A stretch of DNA of 64,000 nt from Pachyseris speciosa (GCA_016490735.1 JAEMWC010000286.1:17501-81500), one strand, 5' to 3'; positions 43,691 to 54,758 are shown, numbered from the stretch's first letter. Made by a program: numbers and translations. The notes: generated by a model not told the origin, from the sequence alone.

Positions 43691-45898
43691 ATCTTAAGTT
43701 GAAAGTGACAATTACAAAGTTGAGTTTGAAATATATCGCTGACCTACCATGCTTCATCTGTATTCATTAGCATAGTAGGCATACATTGAAAATTAAACTT
43801 CATAATTCGTACTTTCAACTTAATATAACCGTTCTATGTATCTTGCAATGAATTTTGAGTTTCGTCTCGATTATTACCGTGTTATTGGACTGCAATATAT
43901 GCAAACGAATTCAAGTTCAGTTATGGCATGTTTATCTGATGGCAATAATTACTAGCGTCGTGCATAAAAAAATATATCTGTCAATTGTTTATGGGGATCT
44001 TAACTGTAATGAGACGGAGGAGTCGAAAAAAAGCAAAACAAAAAGTTAAGTTCAGTAAAATTGAAACTTCGGGATCAAATTAAGTGTAAATATCGATTAA
44101 CTGCTCAGGCACTAGCCTCTGGAACTTTCGGGATGTAGTTTTGAAATTCAAGAGAAATCAGTTACAGCTGAATCGGTCCAAGATATGAAGCGTGGTCCGT
44201 GGGTCATTCGTCCATTCAATTTTCAATTCAAATTAAAAATTGAAAATCGATGTCAATTTCTGATTTTCATTTCTTTTTTTCTCGCGAAATCAATAAACGC
44301 GTAGTTGTAAACATTTAACCGTTTTCACGCTTATAAGGAACAAAAATAACACTTACACTTTTATTTTTGTGCAGTTACCATTGAATAGAAAATCAAACAA
44401 GCTATGGCATTTATTTATCAGCAGGAAAAGCATTGTCGTAATCTCGTTTCAGCTACGGTTACATGAATTTACAAGAAAGTCCAAACTTGAAAATTGCGAT
44501 CAATTTTCAATTTTTGTTTTTGTGCGAAGAATTGATCAATCGTGTGCAGTCAGAGTGACAAAAGTACCCAAGAGGGGGTGGGGGAGGGAATGCTTTGCCG
44601 CCATCTTGAATGCTGGAAAGACCCTAAGAGAACTAGCTTTAGGAAGGGAAGTGGGAAATTTAAACAGCTTGAGCAGTCTCCACCACTATCCCCGGCTAAA
44701 TGTGGACGACGTAGGCGTCGAGTACTATGTACTTACTGAGTGAGTCAGGTCGGTACGGAAAGAAAAATACTTGGCTCGAGGTCATGGCTTACGCACCAAT
44801 GTTTTATCATATGGCCTCCTTAGACTCTTTGTGAAAGGCGTAGAAGACGAAGCAACGAATTTGCACAGAAAATTGATGTCATGTGTCTTTTTGTATTTGC
44901 TTTCTGGTTGTTAAATGGTTAAACGCGACGAAATGCTCTAAAATCGTATCCCTCGGGACCGTACGCGTTCCTAATAGGGCCGTACTGCATTTTTCGGCCC
45001 TGGCGCACGTTTCTCAAAACTCCCGAAAACGTTTCGGGCCCGAAAAACTATTTTACGTGCACTAGGTTCGTCACTAGAAATTATTCTTCTAATACTTTTA
45101 ATAATCTTTTATGAAAGCTTGCTATAAAATTGATAAATACATTGGGCTAGTTTGCCCCCAAAGCTAGTAGCAACCAACAGAAAAGTGGGTTGAAAAATAC
45201 TTTACGGGCCCGAAATGTTTTCCGGAGTTTCGAGAAACGAGCGCCTGGCGTGCGTTTCTCAATACCCCAGAAAACATTTTAGGCCCGAGAAGTATTTTTC
45301 AAGTTCGTTTTCAGTCGATTGGTACTAGCGACTTGGGCCGCCTATAAAATAGGGTGCTTTCTTAAAAGATTATTTAAAATATTAGAAATTGAATTTTTGT
45401 CAACGACCCTAATGGAGTTTTCGGGAGTTTTGAGAAACGCGCGCCTACTTGCGATAAAATGCACGGCTTTCAGACGGGAATTTTCTCAATAGTTTGGAAT
45501 GAAAAGCGCGCGGGGCCTTACTGATCTCATGATAAGTAAAGATCCTGCTGTAAGTCAGCGGAAAACACATTCTAAAGTATGTGTGTTGCTAAGAGAAGCA
45601 AGGTATTTTATGGAAATGTAAATACAAATCTGACAAACTAATGCAATAGCCATAGGATACATCATAAATTATTAAACAAATTTTCACGTATTTTTACCTG
45701 ATTTTCTTGCTTGAAACGCTCGAGGAAAAGAAAACCGACGGAGAATGTTAGACTTCGCATCGCAGCGTCTTACTTATCGGTTTCAAGACTTTCTCGAGTG
45801 TTTCCTTCTTCCTCATCAAAAAAGGAGCAAATTGAGAAGTTGGATGCATGTAAGATATGCACAAATGATGAAGACTAACGAGCAAATATATCAGAATT

Positions 45899-45941
<43 letters not shown>
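45899..45941. repeat. (ATTT)n microsatellite
   Basis: A tetranucleotide tract at the inner edge of the right half of the foldback-like element. Confidence 0.92.
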
Positions 45942-46512
45942 CAACCAACACTAACAGTTCAAGCGCACCAACCCAAGCAACAACTTCCTTGCGTTCTTCA
46001 TTTGACAGGCAATTTTGCACGTGTATCTGGGCATACTTAAAACAAAACCTTTTAACTGGCCTCAAACTAAGGCCTCTCCCATCAGGATACGCTTCGTTTA
46101 GCAATAAACTGACTTCAGATTGTGTTTTCGGCTGAGTCACAACAATGACCTTTAAGCACTCGACGCTTACGTCGTCCATATTTAGCCGGAGATAGTGGTG
46201 AAGACTACTCAAGCTGTTTAAATTTCCCACTTCCCTTCCTAAAGCTAGTTCTCTTGGGGTCTTTCCAGCATTCAAGATGGCGGCAAAGCATTCCCTCCCC
46301 CACCCCCTCTTGGGTACTTTTGTCACTCTGACTGCACACGACTGATCAATTCTTCGCACAAAAACAAAAATTGAAAATTGATTGCAATTTTCAATTTTGG
46401 ACCTTCCTCTAAATTCATGTAATCGTAGACGAAACGAGATTACGACAATGCTTTTCCTGCTGATAAATAAATGCCATAGCTTGTTTGATTTTCTATTCAA
46501 TGGTAACTGCAC
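45931..46512 (-). CDS. 193-codon ORF in the foldback-like element, function unknown
   Basis: The ORF starts MQLPLNRKSNKLWHLFISRK inside the right arm, crosses the arm border near LHHYLRLNMDD, and continues in unique sequence to a stop at 45931. The left arm keeps the same reading for about 115 codons (44369-44743) before diverging, with mostly conservative changes such as R/Q, N/D and L/P. A YY1-like AAGATGGCGGC lies within it on the sense side of the right arm. I recognise no domain; NAGKTPRELALGREVGN is faintly ankyrin-like. It may be a captured host segment, a transposon accessory protein, or chance. Confidence 0.3.
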
Positions 46513-47155
46513 AAAAATAAAAGTGTAAGTGTTATTTTTGTTCCTTATAAGCGTGAAAACGGTTAAATGTTTACAACTACGCGTTTATTGATTTCGCGAG
46601 AAAAAAAGAAATGAAAATCAGAAATTGACATCGATTTTCAATTTTTAATTTGAATTGAAAATTGAATGGACGAATGACCCACGGACCAAGCGTAGTTCCT
46701 TAAACACTTCCCTGTCTCTGGGTATTAAATCATATTTGAACCTTGTAACTTCTATCATGGATAGTGAAGAGATCATCTATGGTTCTAGTGACCGGCGTGA
46801 GATGGTTAGAAATGCCGCTGAGGGGATTCGGACTAATAAATTGTTCCAGTAATGGAGTTCCTTATTCAGCGAATAAAGGCGAAGCTGATTAGCACATTTT
46901 CTTAGAAATTATTATTTGAAAACTTAATGTGACTGATAACTTAGTCAGAATCAAGGTGGCCATCGGTTTTTCCTTTACACTTGTCATGTTACCAAAATAG
47001 AAATTATAACACCATCAATACATTCACCATCTTACTGTTTTATTAGAAGAACTACTATACGTATGCACGTTAAAGCGTTTTACTACCTCGAAGCCAAACA
47101 AATTCTTGAATTGGATTTTGAGTTTTCCTATTCATTCATTTGCAAGAATTAAACA

Positions 47156-47251
47156 TTAAATAGGGCAACAGAGTCCTTTGACTACATCTTTCACTGCCTG
47201 TCGCACTTCTTTGATCTTCCAACAATAAAGAATTGGGTTTAATGACGAGTT
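47156..47251 (-). pseudogene. GPCR C-terminal fragment, TM7 end and tail
   Basis: The minus strand encodes 31 residues, [16 protein letters not shown] to GLCCPI, and a stop, nearly identical to the end of the gene at 19945-20859. It lies at the right border of segmental duplication copy 2. Sequence to the right (from 47252) is unrelated. It has no start and no other TM segments. Confidence 0.92.
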
Positions 47252-48821
47252 ATGAATAATTTATTCATCATGTGCAGGTCAAAACAACAGTTTTGTCAAT
47301 GTTTTTAGAGTTTTTAAGCAGCAAAACCGTCGGAAAAGTTGCAGGCTATAGCTATAAGGCTGCTTTTGTTCAAGTGTCTATCAAATGCTGTATAATCATT
47401 ACCTTCAGTATTTCTGGTTCATAACCTTCGTCTTGTTTTCTCGGCGTAAAATGGCTTGAGCAAAGTGTTATTCAAGTTCAACGGGCTCATAACTTTCGAT
47501 TTCGTCGGTAACTCCCTTCTGTAGACATCAGTTTCTCCAAACAGACAGCCGTAAAGCAGTGCATTTCGCACCGTGTTCGTTCCGTTTTCAGCTCCTCTGC
47601 GAAAGGAAACCTGCTCAAAACGTCGGCCATTGTTTGATGTTTTCACAATTTTCAACGCGGCTCAAACTTACCGCGAACTTGTTGCTATAGAAACAGCTAC
47701 GATTTGATTGGCTCATTCAAATTTCTACTGTTTCTAAACCAATCAAAATACATTTGTAATTGCACTGTGTTACAGCTTTGCACTCGTACTACACGATTTT
47801 GCACTGTGTTACAGCAAAACTGCATTGCTTTTTTTAGCCAATCAGAATTGAGTAATTTTTTCGTGGATATTATTAAGATTATTATGATTTTTATTGGTAG
47901 GATATTGTACATTGGTAAAAAGTATTACACCTTTTGCCTTTCATTAGTAGGGAATAAATTTCCATTAGCGCCAAAATGCTGGTCAATATAATTAAAGTAT
48001 AATCAGTTTATTTATTTATTTTATTTTATTAGCTTCGCCAACTTAATGATTCAATGCTAGTTCCTGGTACTTTTCCACCTTCTTCTTCTCAGTCCTGGTG
48101 ATGTTCTGGTCCGCTGGCACCACTATGTCAATAAGTGTCCATTCATCGCGCAGAATGGCGCGACATATCCGGGACTTTTCCGCGCTTTCTGGCGTTCAAT
48201 TCGAACGCTAATTAGGAAGACGTACGCAAACAATAGAGAAAATCGGCCAAAAACTGGCGAGGACCGCTTGGAAAATCGTCCTTCATGGGATAATTATTCA
48301 GTGCACAATTTAGGTTTCATATGGCTTATGTAGTTGAGAAGTTAGAAAAGAAAATGCGACTATTTTTATGTTGGTGGCTCATTGAGAAGCAATACTTTTT
48401 CTGGCTACAAAAGTAGCTTTATGGGCACTTTGGTTGTATGGCCTCGACACTTTCAGGTGGAAAATCTTGATAAGAAAGGGGCGAAAAATTTAGGTTTCAT
48501 ATGGCTTTTTTTGTTTAACGCTTTAAGATTCACTTCCTGAAGTTTTGCAGAATTCTGACTGGTGAAAGTATTATTTTTTGTAGCTTTCTTGAAACCAACT
48601 TCTACAGTCATGAACTTACATGCGAATTCGTTCTTTCGAATCTCCCATGGGTATTTAGTTGGCCAGTTTTAAACTTCCCGCGAGAGTATAAGTATTGTTC
48701 AATCACTAATCAGCCGTGAAATTTAAGTTGAACAAGATTTGTCTCTACCGTTCACTTAAACTCCTCGGTTAACTTCAAATCGTGGTTTGATCGGCTTTCG
48801 AACAGTTTAAAGTCAACTTCG
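47252..48821. other. No clear gene; possible decayed first exon
   Basis: On the minus strand an ATG at 47630 opens MADVLSRFPFAEELKTERTR for 47 codons; shifting frame continues with LNNTLLKPFYAEKTRRRL and a donor-like AAG-GTAATG near 47400. This could be a dead first exon of an unknown gene. TGCACTGTGTTACAGC occurs twice (about 47762, 47803). The rest shows nothing. Confidence 0.3.
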
Positions 48822-48944
48822 CCTGCGTAGCTGGCGGTTTTGCTGGGGAGCGCGACCGAGCGAGCGGCGAAACTCCATTCTCCTCGCGGATTCGCCGTTC
48901 GCTCGCCGCGGCACTCTCCCCAACAAAACTGCCAGCTACGCAGC
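48822..48944. repeat. GC-rich palindromic repeat
   Basis: Arms GCGTAGCTGGCGGTTTTG (from about 48825) and CAAAACTGCCAGCTACGC (to about 48942) flank a GC-rich centre with further GCGAGCGGCGAA-type inverted pairs. It is a probable miniature element; ORFs through it are artefacts. Confidence 0.7.
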
Positions 48945-49907
48945 TACAAACAACTCGGCCTTGGCATGCGTTTTTCAAAACTCCGAAAACATTTCGCAAG
49001 CCCGAAAAGCTGTAGTGGCAGGATATTCTGCAGTTACTCATCAGGCTTTTACACTAAAATTAGCAACCTTATTCTGTGTAAACTTCGGATAACGTTTTGA
49101 CCATTGGAAGTCCTTTGGGAAAAATTAAAAGATTTCGCTGCGTGCGAACTGGTGCGGTGGATTTCCACTGTTGCGTAATTTTCACGTGCGCAAAGACGTA
49201 AATTTGACTTGGCTTTACCTGCGTAAATAAAATAGCGGCGATGTGTGAACAGCCGCGCGTAAACGTAAAAGTTGAACCTCACTCAACTTTTTATTTCGAT
49301 TCGCGGCCCGCCTTTAACTAGACTTTCGAAAAAGTTCTTCGTCCTGTTTAATATGGCGCGGGACGAAGGACTTTCCATACTTGATTGGCGCCAATTCTAG
49401 CGACCCAAAAAGAGGTCGCTGCGCTTAGACCAATCAGAGTAGATCTTTGGGACCCTCGGGGATAAAGTTGTCAATCAAACGTAATTATGAGCAATGAAAC
49501 ATTACCTTGCGGCTGAAATTCCAACATGGGGTTGATTGCCAAAGCGATAACTGATGCTCTTCTTCCAAATGTGAGTCACACCACTCTTCAGTTTTGGCGC
49601 GAAACGCAAATGAAAACCCTTCAAGCGAGACAAGTCGACCTCTCGCGACTTTGTCGTTCGCTCAGCCGCTTCGGGGCCTAAAATCCTCGCTCCTCTAAGT
49701 GTTTTTGCTGTGACTCTCAAGAGGTCGACTTTTGGAAAGTCTAGCCTTTAACTAGAGCGCCTTTGTTATCTACATCGCGTCTTGGGATCTCAGTTCACGC
49801 ATTCAAGCGTTTGATTGACAGCAGCAGAAATCTTGAAGCAACTCGAGTATTCCCAAAGCGGAATCTATCTACCAATCACAGCCGACTATTTCTGGATATG
49901 CAAATCA
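48945..49907. other. No gene recognised
   Basis: TTTAACTAGACTTTCG near 49312 and TTTAACTAGAG near 49747 are similar direct blocks. The remaining ORFs are short, overlapping and featureless. Confidence 0.35.
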
Positions 49908-50305
49908 TTATGCCGCGCGCTGAAAAACTGGGCGCTGTAAGTACATGTCGCGAAAGACAATAGCATTCTGGGCGAAGTTCTGTGTATCTTTATGCACTAG
50001 AGTAATATCTGGCCGATTATGCTTCAGCACTTTGTCTGTGTAGATAGTCATGTCCCAGGTGATCCTCACTTCTCCATTTTCTGCGATTGGCAAGGGTTGA
50101 TGGTCATACCACTTGTCAGTACACTCTATCCAATACTTCTTGCACATCTCCCAGTGTACCCGCAGGGCCACCTTGTCGTGGCGGTTCCTATACTCTCTCT
50201 GGGCAAGCTTCTTGCATCCACTGACAATGTGCCGTACTGTTTCAGTGGCTTTTCCACACAATCTACACAGTGATGTCTCTGGGGTCTTATCTATACTGTA
50301 CTTGA
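49908..50305 (-). pseudogene. Non-LTR retroelement C-terminal fragment
   Basis: The minus strand encodes IKYSIDKTPETSLCRLCGKA, TVRHIVSGCKKLAQREY, RHDKVALRVHWEMCKKY and RPDITLVHKD, a known C-terminal part of invertebrate LINE proteins (zinc knuckle CxxC...HxxxxC and the VHWxxCKK stretch). It starts within sequence lacking an upstream RT and ends in NAIVFRDMYL, which is degraded. It abuts the RP2 pseudogene. Confidence 0.72.
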
Positions 50306-50885
50306 TCGAGTTTGTGCTTAACGCTTATTCATCAAAACATCATGTTTATACGTTGAAATTTCTGGGAAAAACTCACAACGAAAAATAATATGAATGCCTG
50401 GGAGCAAATGAAGATGTGGATTCTGAAGAAAAGGACACCAAAGAAACTGACAAACTTTCAGCAGGAACAGTTGAACTTAACATGGGTGCCCCTGTATGGA
50501 TGACGCTCCTAACCCTATTGTATACTATTATAATAATTTTCAAATTCGTCAGAACTGCTCGCTTCAATACCGTTTATTATTATTTGTACAAAGTACAAGG
50601 CCATATTTTCTTAAATTTATATTCAAGAATTTTGTGCCATATACTCAATAACAAAGAACATCATCACCAAGTCAAGCTGCATTAGATGGCTAGATTGAGC
50701 GTTTTAAGTTATTTCTTTGGGATCCGGCACTGGAGAGCAAAAGTTTGGTCATGTGCGTTGTGACTTATTTTATATAAAGGGAACAGAGAGCTCGTATAGA
50801 TAAAAGAGACAAAATCATCAGCAACGTTACAAAACTGAACTCCCTGGAGACGTTTATATAATGGACACCAATTTCTAGTGGTTGT
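50306..50885 (+). pseudogene. RP2: Unprocessed partial RP2 pseudogene (exon 1, intron 1, exon 2)
   Basis: Aligns with the real RP2 locus from about 59528 to 60207, including upstream sequence (CATCATGTTTATACGTTGAAA), exon 1, the intron (AATAACAAAGAACATCATCA) and exon 2. Exon 1 starts at 50390, but one base is lost after ATG, so the frame reads wrongly; DSEEKDTKET is still legible. The exon 1 donor region is altered. Exon 2 keeps GAGAGCTCGTATAGAT, then has stops and a small deletion. Because the intron is retained, it arose by DNA duplication, not retrotransposition. Exons 3 onward are absent. Confidence 0.88.
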
Positions 50886-51192
50886 AGAAATTGTGAAAAA
50901 GTTGTTTTCGCCCGCAAGAGTCATGGCTGTAAACTTTCGTTGATGAAATGATCGAAACGCGAGAGAGAAGAAGAGCTATCCGACGTCAGATTGAAAACAT
51001 TAGAATTTTGTTTACACTAATTGCATTCGCCATTTTTCTGCTTAATGCAGGACTACATCAGTCTTTTACTACCTAGTAGCATAATTAGATCACGGTTTTT
51101 AAAGTTCCGAATTTGATTTTGAGTTTTTGCTATTTATTTGCCATTCAGTGATACAAGAATTACGAAAGTCAGGTGATTTATAGCCGTCATCC

Positions 51193-52110
51193 TCATGAGC
51201 AAAGCAATCCTCTGACTATATCTTTCACTGCTTGTCGGACTTCTCTGATCTTCCAACAATAAAGAATTGGGTTTAACGACGAGCTTAGGAAAACTAAAGT
51301 TGCCGTGAATGACCTCGCAAAGAAAAGAAATGGCGATAGCCCTCTCCGAAAAAAAACCATTTGCATAATAGTATATGGCAGATAACAAACAACTAATGCT
51401 AACTGCACCCACAGTGCACTGCAGACAGTCCTCTTGTATCGCATCGCGAATCTGTTCGGTAGAACGTTCCGTGTTTGCTGTCCTTGTGCTTGAACTTGGT
51501 TATGACGGAGAGTGAAGAATATCTTTGCGTAACAGATGACTGAGGTAACTACACAGAGTAACGAAGCACCAAAGCCCAACCATATGGTTACACGATGAGA
51601 CCAGAAGTACACTGTCGAACCGATAGTAGAAACAAGCCAAAAACCAAATCGTATGACACAGATTCGCTTTATCGTTACAACTTTTCGGTATCTGAGCCCT
51701 AAAAACAGAGCTAGAACTCTGTCCACGCTTATTGCGGTTAGTGTTAACAGTGATACTCCACATAAAATATAGGATGTGACATGAAAAGTAATAAAGGCGA
51801 AGCGACAAATATTCCATTTTTCAAGAGAGAGACATATAAAATAAACGACATGAAAAGGCTGTGCAATGATACCGACAGCAAGATCAGCTGCCGCTAAGTT
51901 ACGAAACAAGTGTTTGGACGGCGGATGAAGCGAAGACTCCTTGTGAAGGGCGATTAGGATCAGAGCATTCCCCAGAAATGAGGTAATGGACACAAAAATG
52001 TTTAGTCCTATGAGACAAAAGAGGTCTCTGTTTCTTCCTTCAGTCAATGCTGCTGAACAGTAATAGTCTTCATATGATTTTGGGTTTGCATCGTCAGCAA
52101 AGCTTGTCAT
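51193..52110 (-). CDS. Class A (rhodopsin-like) GPCR, intact, 305 aa
   Basis: The third intact member of the intronless family. Motifs: N48 in GNALIL, D76 in LAAAD, C102 in WNICRF, DRV at 130-132, W in TM4, CYLP in TM6, NPILY at about 280-284, and a short tail ending LLCS. A two-residue insertion lies in the third intracellular loop (NRFAMRYKRT against NRARYKRT). A TATAAATA box lies about 70 bases upstream of the start, at the same place as in the copy at 21804-22371. It sits between the RP2 pseudogene and RP2. Surface receptor; ligand unknown. Confidence 0.93.
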   Translation of the reverse strand: MTSFADDANPKSYEDYYCSAALTEGRNRDLFCLIGLNIFVSITSFLGNALILIALHKESSLHPPSKHLFRNLAAADLAVGIIAQPFHVVYFICLSLEKWNICRFAFITFHVTSYILCGVSLLTLTAISVDRVLALFLGLRYRKVVTIKRICVIRFGFWLVSTIGSTVYFWSHRVTIWLGFGASLLCVVTSVICYAKIFFTLRHNQVQAQGQQTRNVLPNRFAMRYKRTVCSALWVQLALVVCYLPYTIMQMVFFRRGLSPFLFFARSFTATLVFLSSSLNPILYCWKIREVRQAVKDIVRGLLCS

Positions 52111-52176
52111 CGCGAACTTACTCTCCAGAAAGATGAAACGAGCGGGGCATATGGTATGGTTCTCTGATGACCAAAG

Positions 52177-52184
52177 TATTTATA
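52177..52184 (-). promoter_or_regulatory. Possible TATA box of GPCR gene
   Basis: TATAAATA on the minus strand, about 70 bases before the ATG at 52110, inside a flank conserved with the other GPCR copies. Confidence 0.45.
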
Positions 52185-53400
52185 GTCATAGGAATGTCAA
52201 ATTAACCAGCTCAAACCTGAATGACTGCTTCACAAATATTGCATGAAACAATGGGTTTTATCCGAAAAGGCTGAAATGATATTGAACGATCGTGCGACGT
52301 TCTTGTACACGTTAGTTGCACTCTTGTATTTTGTCTTGTTCCTTCCTTCCTAAAAACTTAAAGGTTGTCCTGCCAGATCAGTAATCTATATGATCAAAGA
52401 GGAAGCGGGTCAATTAGCAGCTCTGTGAACTGTATTGTTCTACCGTCGCACCTGCACCTATGTCTAATTCCGCCGGTTTTACCTGCGGAACACATTGAAA
52501 AGATGTTGACAGAATTTGCGAAGTTTCTGTGAACATTTTAGAATGGTTTTATTAAACGCTCAGCGAATAACATTGATCTGCCTTATAGCCAAACCCGTGC
52601 TCCTGTTGTTCTTTGCATGTATACGTCATTTAAAGATCAGTAAGAAAAAATCTTCAGTAATTTACTATGGTTAAATTACGTAATAAACAAAAACAATCCA
52701 ATTTACGGTTTTACGCGAGTTAATGCCGAAAGAGAAGCCGATGAATCAAATATAATGTGAATTTCCTTTAAAAAATTCGCTGGTTAATTTTATTACTCCA
52801 ACATTTTTAGGTTCGTAACGAGTTCCACAAATAAGTATTGATAGAAAAAGAAAAAAGGGCCTCCTGCTTTTCACTCATATTTGATTCAATGGCGATGGGA
52901 ACGACAATCTAGTAAAAAAAAACTTTTATACTTGCAGTAAAAAAAGAAATGTCTGACTTGGTTGATTGCACTGATAGCCATGTTAACAGAAATGAACGGC
53001 AATTGAAAAGTAAAACAAAGAAGGGGTAAATGACAACAAAAGTAAACAGGGGACATAATTTGAGAAAAGAACATGCACTTACGATGTGACCGAACACATG
53101 TCAAGCGTTTCAACCTACTATGTATTTTCATTCTGTCATAAGCTTTTTAGTTAATTATGTTCAGTCTACAAGCTTCCTCTTTTTTCCTTTTTCCTGTTCA
53201 ACAAACTACAACCGGAAGCACATCCACGCCCTACAAAAGACAGAAAACTAAGCAAAAAAGCCATTTATCCGTTCCTTCCTTTTAAGAAGTGTTATCGGAG
53301 AGGCCCTTGTGGGAAATTATGGAAATTAGCTTTATTGGTTTACCACGTTTTTTCGATTTGTCCTCTGTGCAACATCTTGAGTTAGTATATACTACACAAG
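52185..53400. other. 5' flank, then no gene recognised
   Basis: The first 180 bases belong to the shared GPCR upstream flank. The rest is AT-rich with no supported gene. Confidence 0.4.
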
Positions 53401-53981
53401 TGAATAGTGCTTTTCGCGTGCTCTGATTGGTTAACTCGGAGGTGATTAGCAGGTACTATTCACCTCCGAGCAGCTGGCGCGCGAGATTTTACAATTTCCG
53501 ACCGCTTGTCGGTATATTGTCACACATAAAGTAATGTTTTGGTCAGCTAATTATTCAGCTTGTGTGGTATATACTAAAACAATTATTCACCTCAGTGTCG
53601 ATGAAAGTAATGGATATTTACCTCGCCTTCGGTGAATAATTGTTAATTATTTGTCACCTGGCTCGGTTTGCTTTTTTTCTTTTGCTTTCACTTTTATTTT
53701 GTTCTTACTATTTAATAGAATTGTATTTTATTGCACGTATCTTTTTTATTCGCTTAGGCTTTTTGTTAAATCTAGTGCTTAGTTTAAAGTTTTTAATATT
53801 TTTAAGTATGTCAGGATTTTAGGTTTTAACTTTTTAAATTAGTCGGTAGTTTTACTTTGCTAACTGGAATGCACTTTTGATTATTTTTATAGGAAAAGCG
53901 CAATATAAATATTAAATATTATTATTATATTATTATTATTATTATTATTATTGTTTCCTTCGGTTCTTTTAAGGGGAATAT
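53401..53981. repeat. Degenerate inverted-repeat sequence and (ATT)n tract
   Basis: GGAGGTGATTAGCAGGTACTATTCACCTCC near 53441 and the pair ACAATTATTCACCTC (about 53579) / GGTGAATAATTGT (about 53630) form inverted pairs, suggesting a broken miniature element. An ATT tract lies at about 53921-53952. Confidence 0.4.
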
Positions 53982-54078
53982 ATTACATAATCCCTGATCA
54001 TTATTCACAGTCTGAAAAGTTGTAGGCGCCACCACCAACTTTTCAGACAGTGAATAATGATCAGGGGTTATGTAATGA
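53982..54078. repeat. Palindrome, about 41-bp arms
   Basis: ATTACATAATCCCTGATCAT with TTATTCACAGTCTGAAAAG on the left is mirrored by CTTTTCAGACAGTGAATAA and TGATCAGGGGTTATGTAAT on the right, around a 13-base spacer. Probably a miniature element or its remnant. Confidence 0.8.
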
Positions 54079-54341
54079 TTGTCACAGGGGAGTGCGGGGC
54101 TGAAACAATAGCTGATAGCAATAGCAAAGCAATGCAATATATATTTTCCCTGCTCATATACCCCTCGACATAGTCCTATGCTCATATTCCCCCGAACATA
54201 TTCCCCTCGACTTAGTCTCCCATTACCGTTGTAAAATTCAAAAAAGAAAGAAACAAACACAGACACAGACGAAATGTCAAAATTCAAACCTAAAGCAAAG
54301 TTCGAAGTCGCACACTGAGAACAGAAGATTGGCTTCGGACA

Positions 54342-54758
54342 CTACGACGAAATCTGGTTGTCTTCCGTTTGGCTAAGAGGAATCGAATTAATTTCGTTTG
54401 CCCAGTCAATCCAAACAGTTACACGCGGTGGTCTTTCGTGTGTTAGCTGGTAATTTCCACTCACTGTTTCGTTCAGTGGCCTCTTCGTCGACGACGACTT
54501 GTATACTTCATCGTGGGGCTTATTCGCTGCAACGACATTGAAAACGGGTCGACCTTCAAGCAATAAATCATTTTTTCCAGGAGTGTTATATGAAGTAAAG
54601 CAAATCGCAGACAGCATTTTAACGTATAAGTCTGAGCGTCCTGGCTGTAAGGCTGACTTGTCCCATTCACAAAGGAAATCAACTGCCGATAAAGAGCTTC
54701 CAAAGAGCCGAAAAAAGCTGCTTTGGGTTAAGAACAATTCTTCTTTGGGGTCGCTCAT
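54342..54758 (-). CDS. Hypothetical ORF, about 138 codons
   Basis: The first ATG-led reading begins MSDPKEELFLTQ at 54758 and runs to a stop at 54342. Features are LFGSSLSAVDFLCEWDKSA, a mixed-charge middle and a hydrophilic C-terminal part (SQTEDNQISS). No signal peptide, membrane segment or known domain is seen. It could be a single exon, a captured fragment or chance. A plus-strand ORF overlaps most of it, which lowers confidence. Confidence 0.25.
   Translation of the reverse strand: MSDPKEELFLTQSSFFRLFGSSLSAVDFLCEWDKSALQPGRSDLYVKMLSAICFTSYNTPGKNDLLLEGRPVFNVVAANKPHDEVYKSSSTKRPLNETVSGNYQLTHERPPRVTVWIDWANEINSIPLSQTEDNQISS

Larger units (their letters stand above)
44194..46687. mobile_element. 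Foldback-like element, 2,494 bp, with about 540-bp inverted arms
   Basis: It starts GGTCCGTGGGTCATTCGTCC and ends with its inverse. The arms (44194 to about 44730 and about 46165-46687) are highly similar inverted copies. AAGCGT is duplicated at the borders (44188-44193, 46688-46693); copy 1 has the empty site AAACGT at 19496-19501. If a terminal T/A pair is counted in the arms, the duplication would instead be AGCG. The unique centre includes an (ATTT)n tract at 45899-45940 and GC-rich CGGGCCCGAAAA words. No transposase is recognised. Confidence 0.9.
36198..47251. repeat. Segmental duplication, copy 2
   Basis: Collinear with 11268-20046. Private insertions here are 37210-37986, 38620-39621, 41099-41741 and 44194-46687, each with a clean target duplication and a matching empty site in copy 1. 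The right break falls inside the GPCR TM7 codons at 47251, leaving a coding fragment (47156-47251). Both copies hold the same PLE debris and the same older retroposed insert. Confidence 0.85.
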
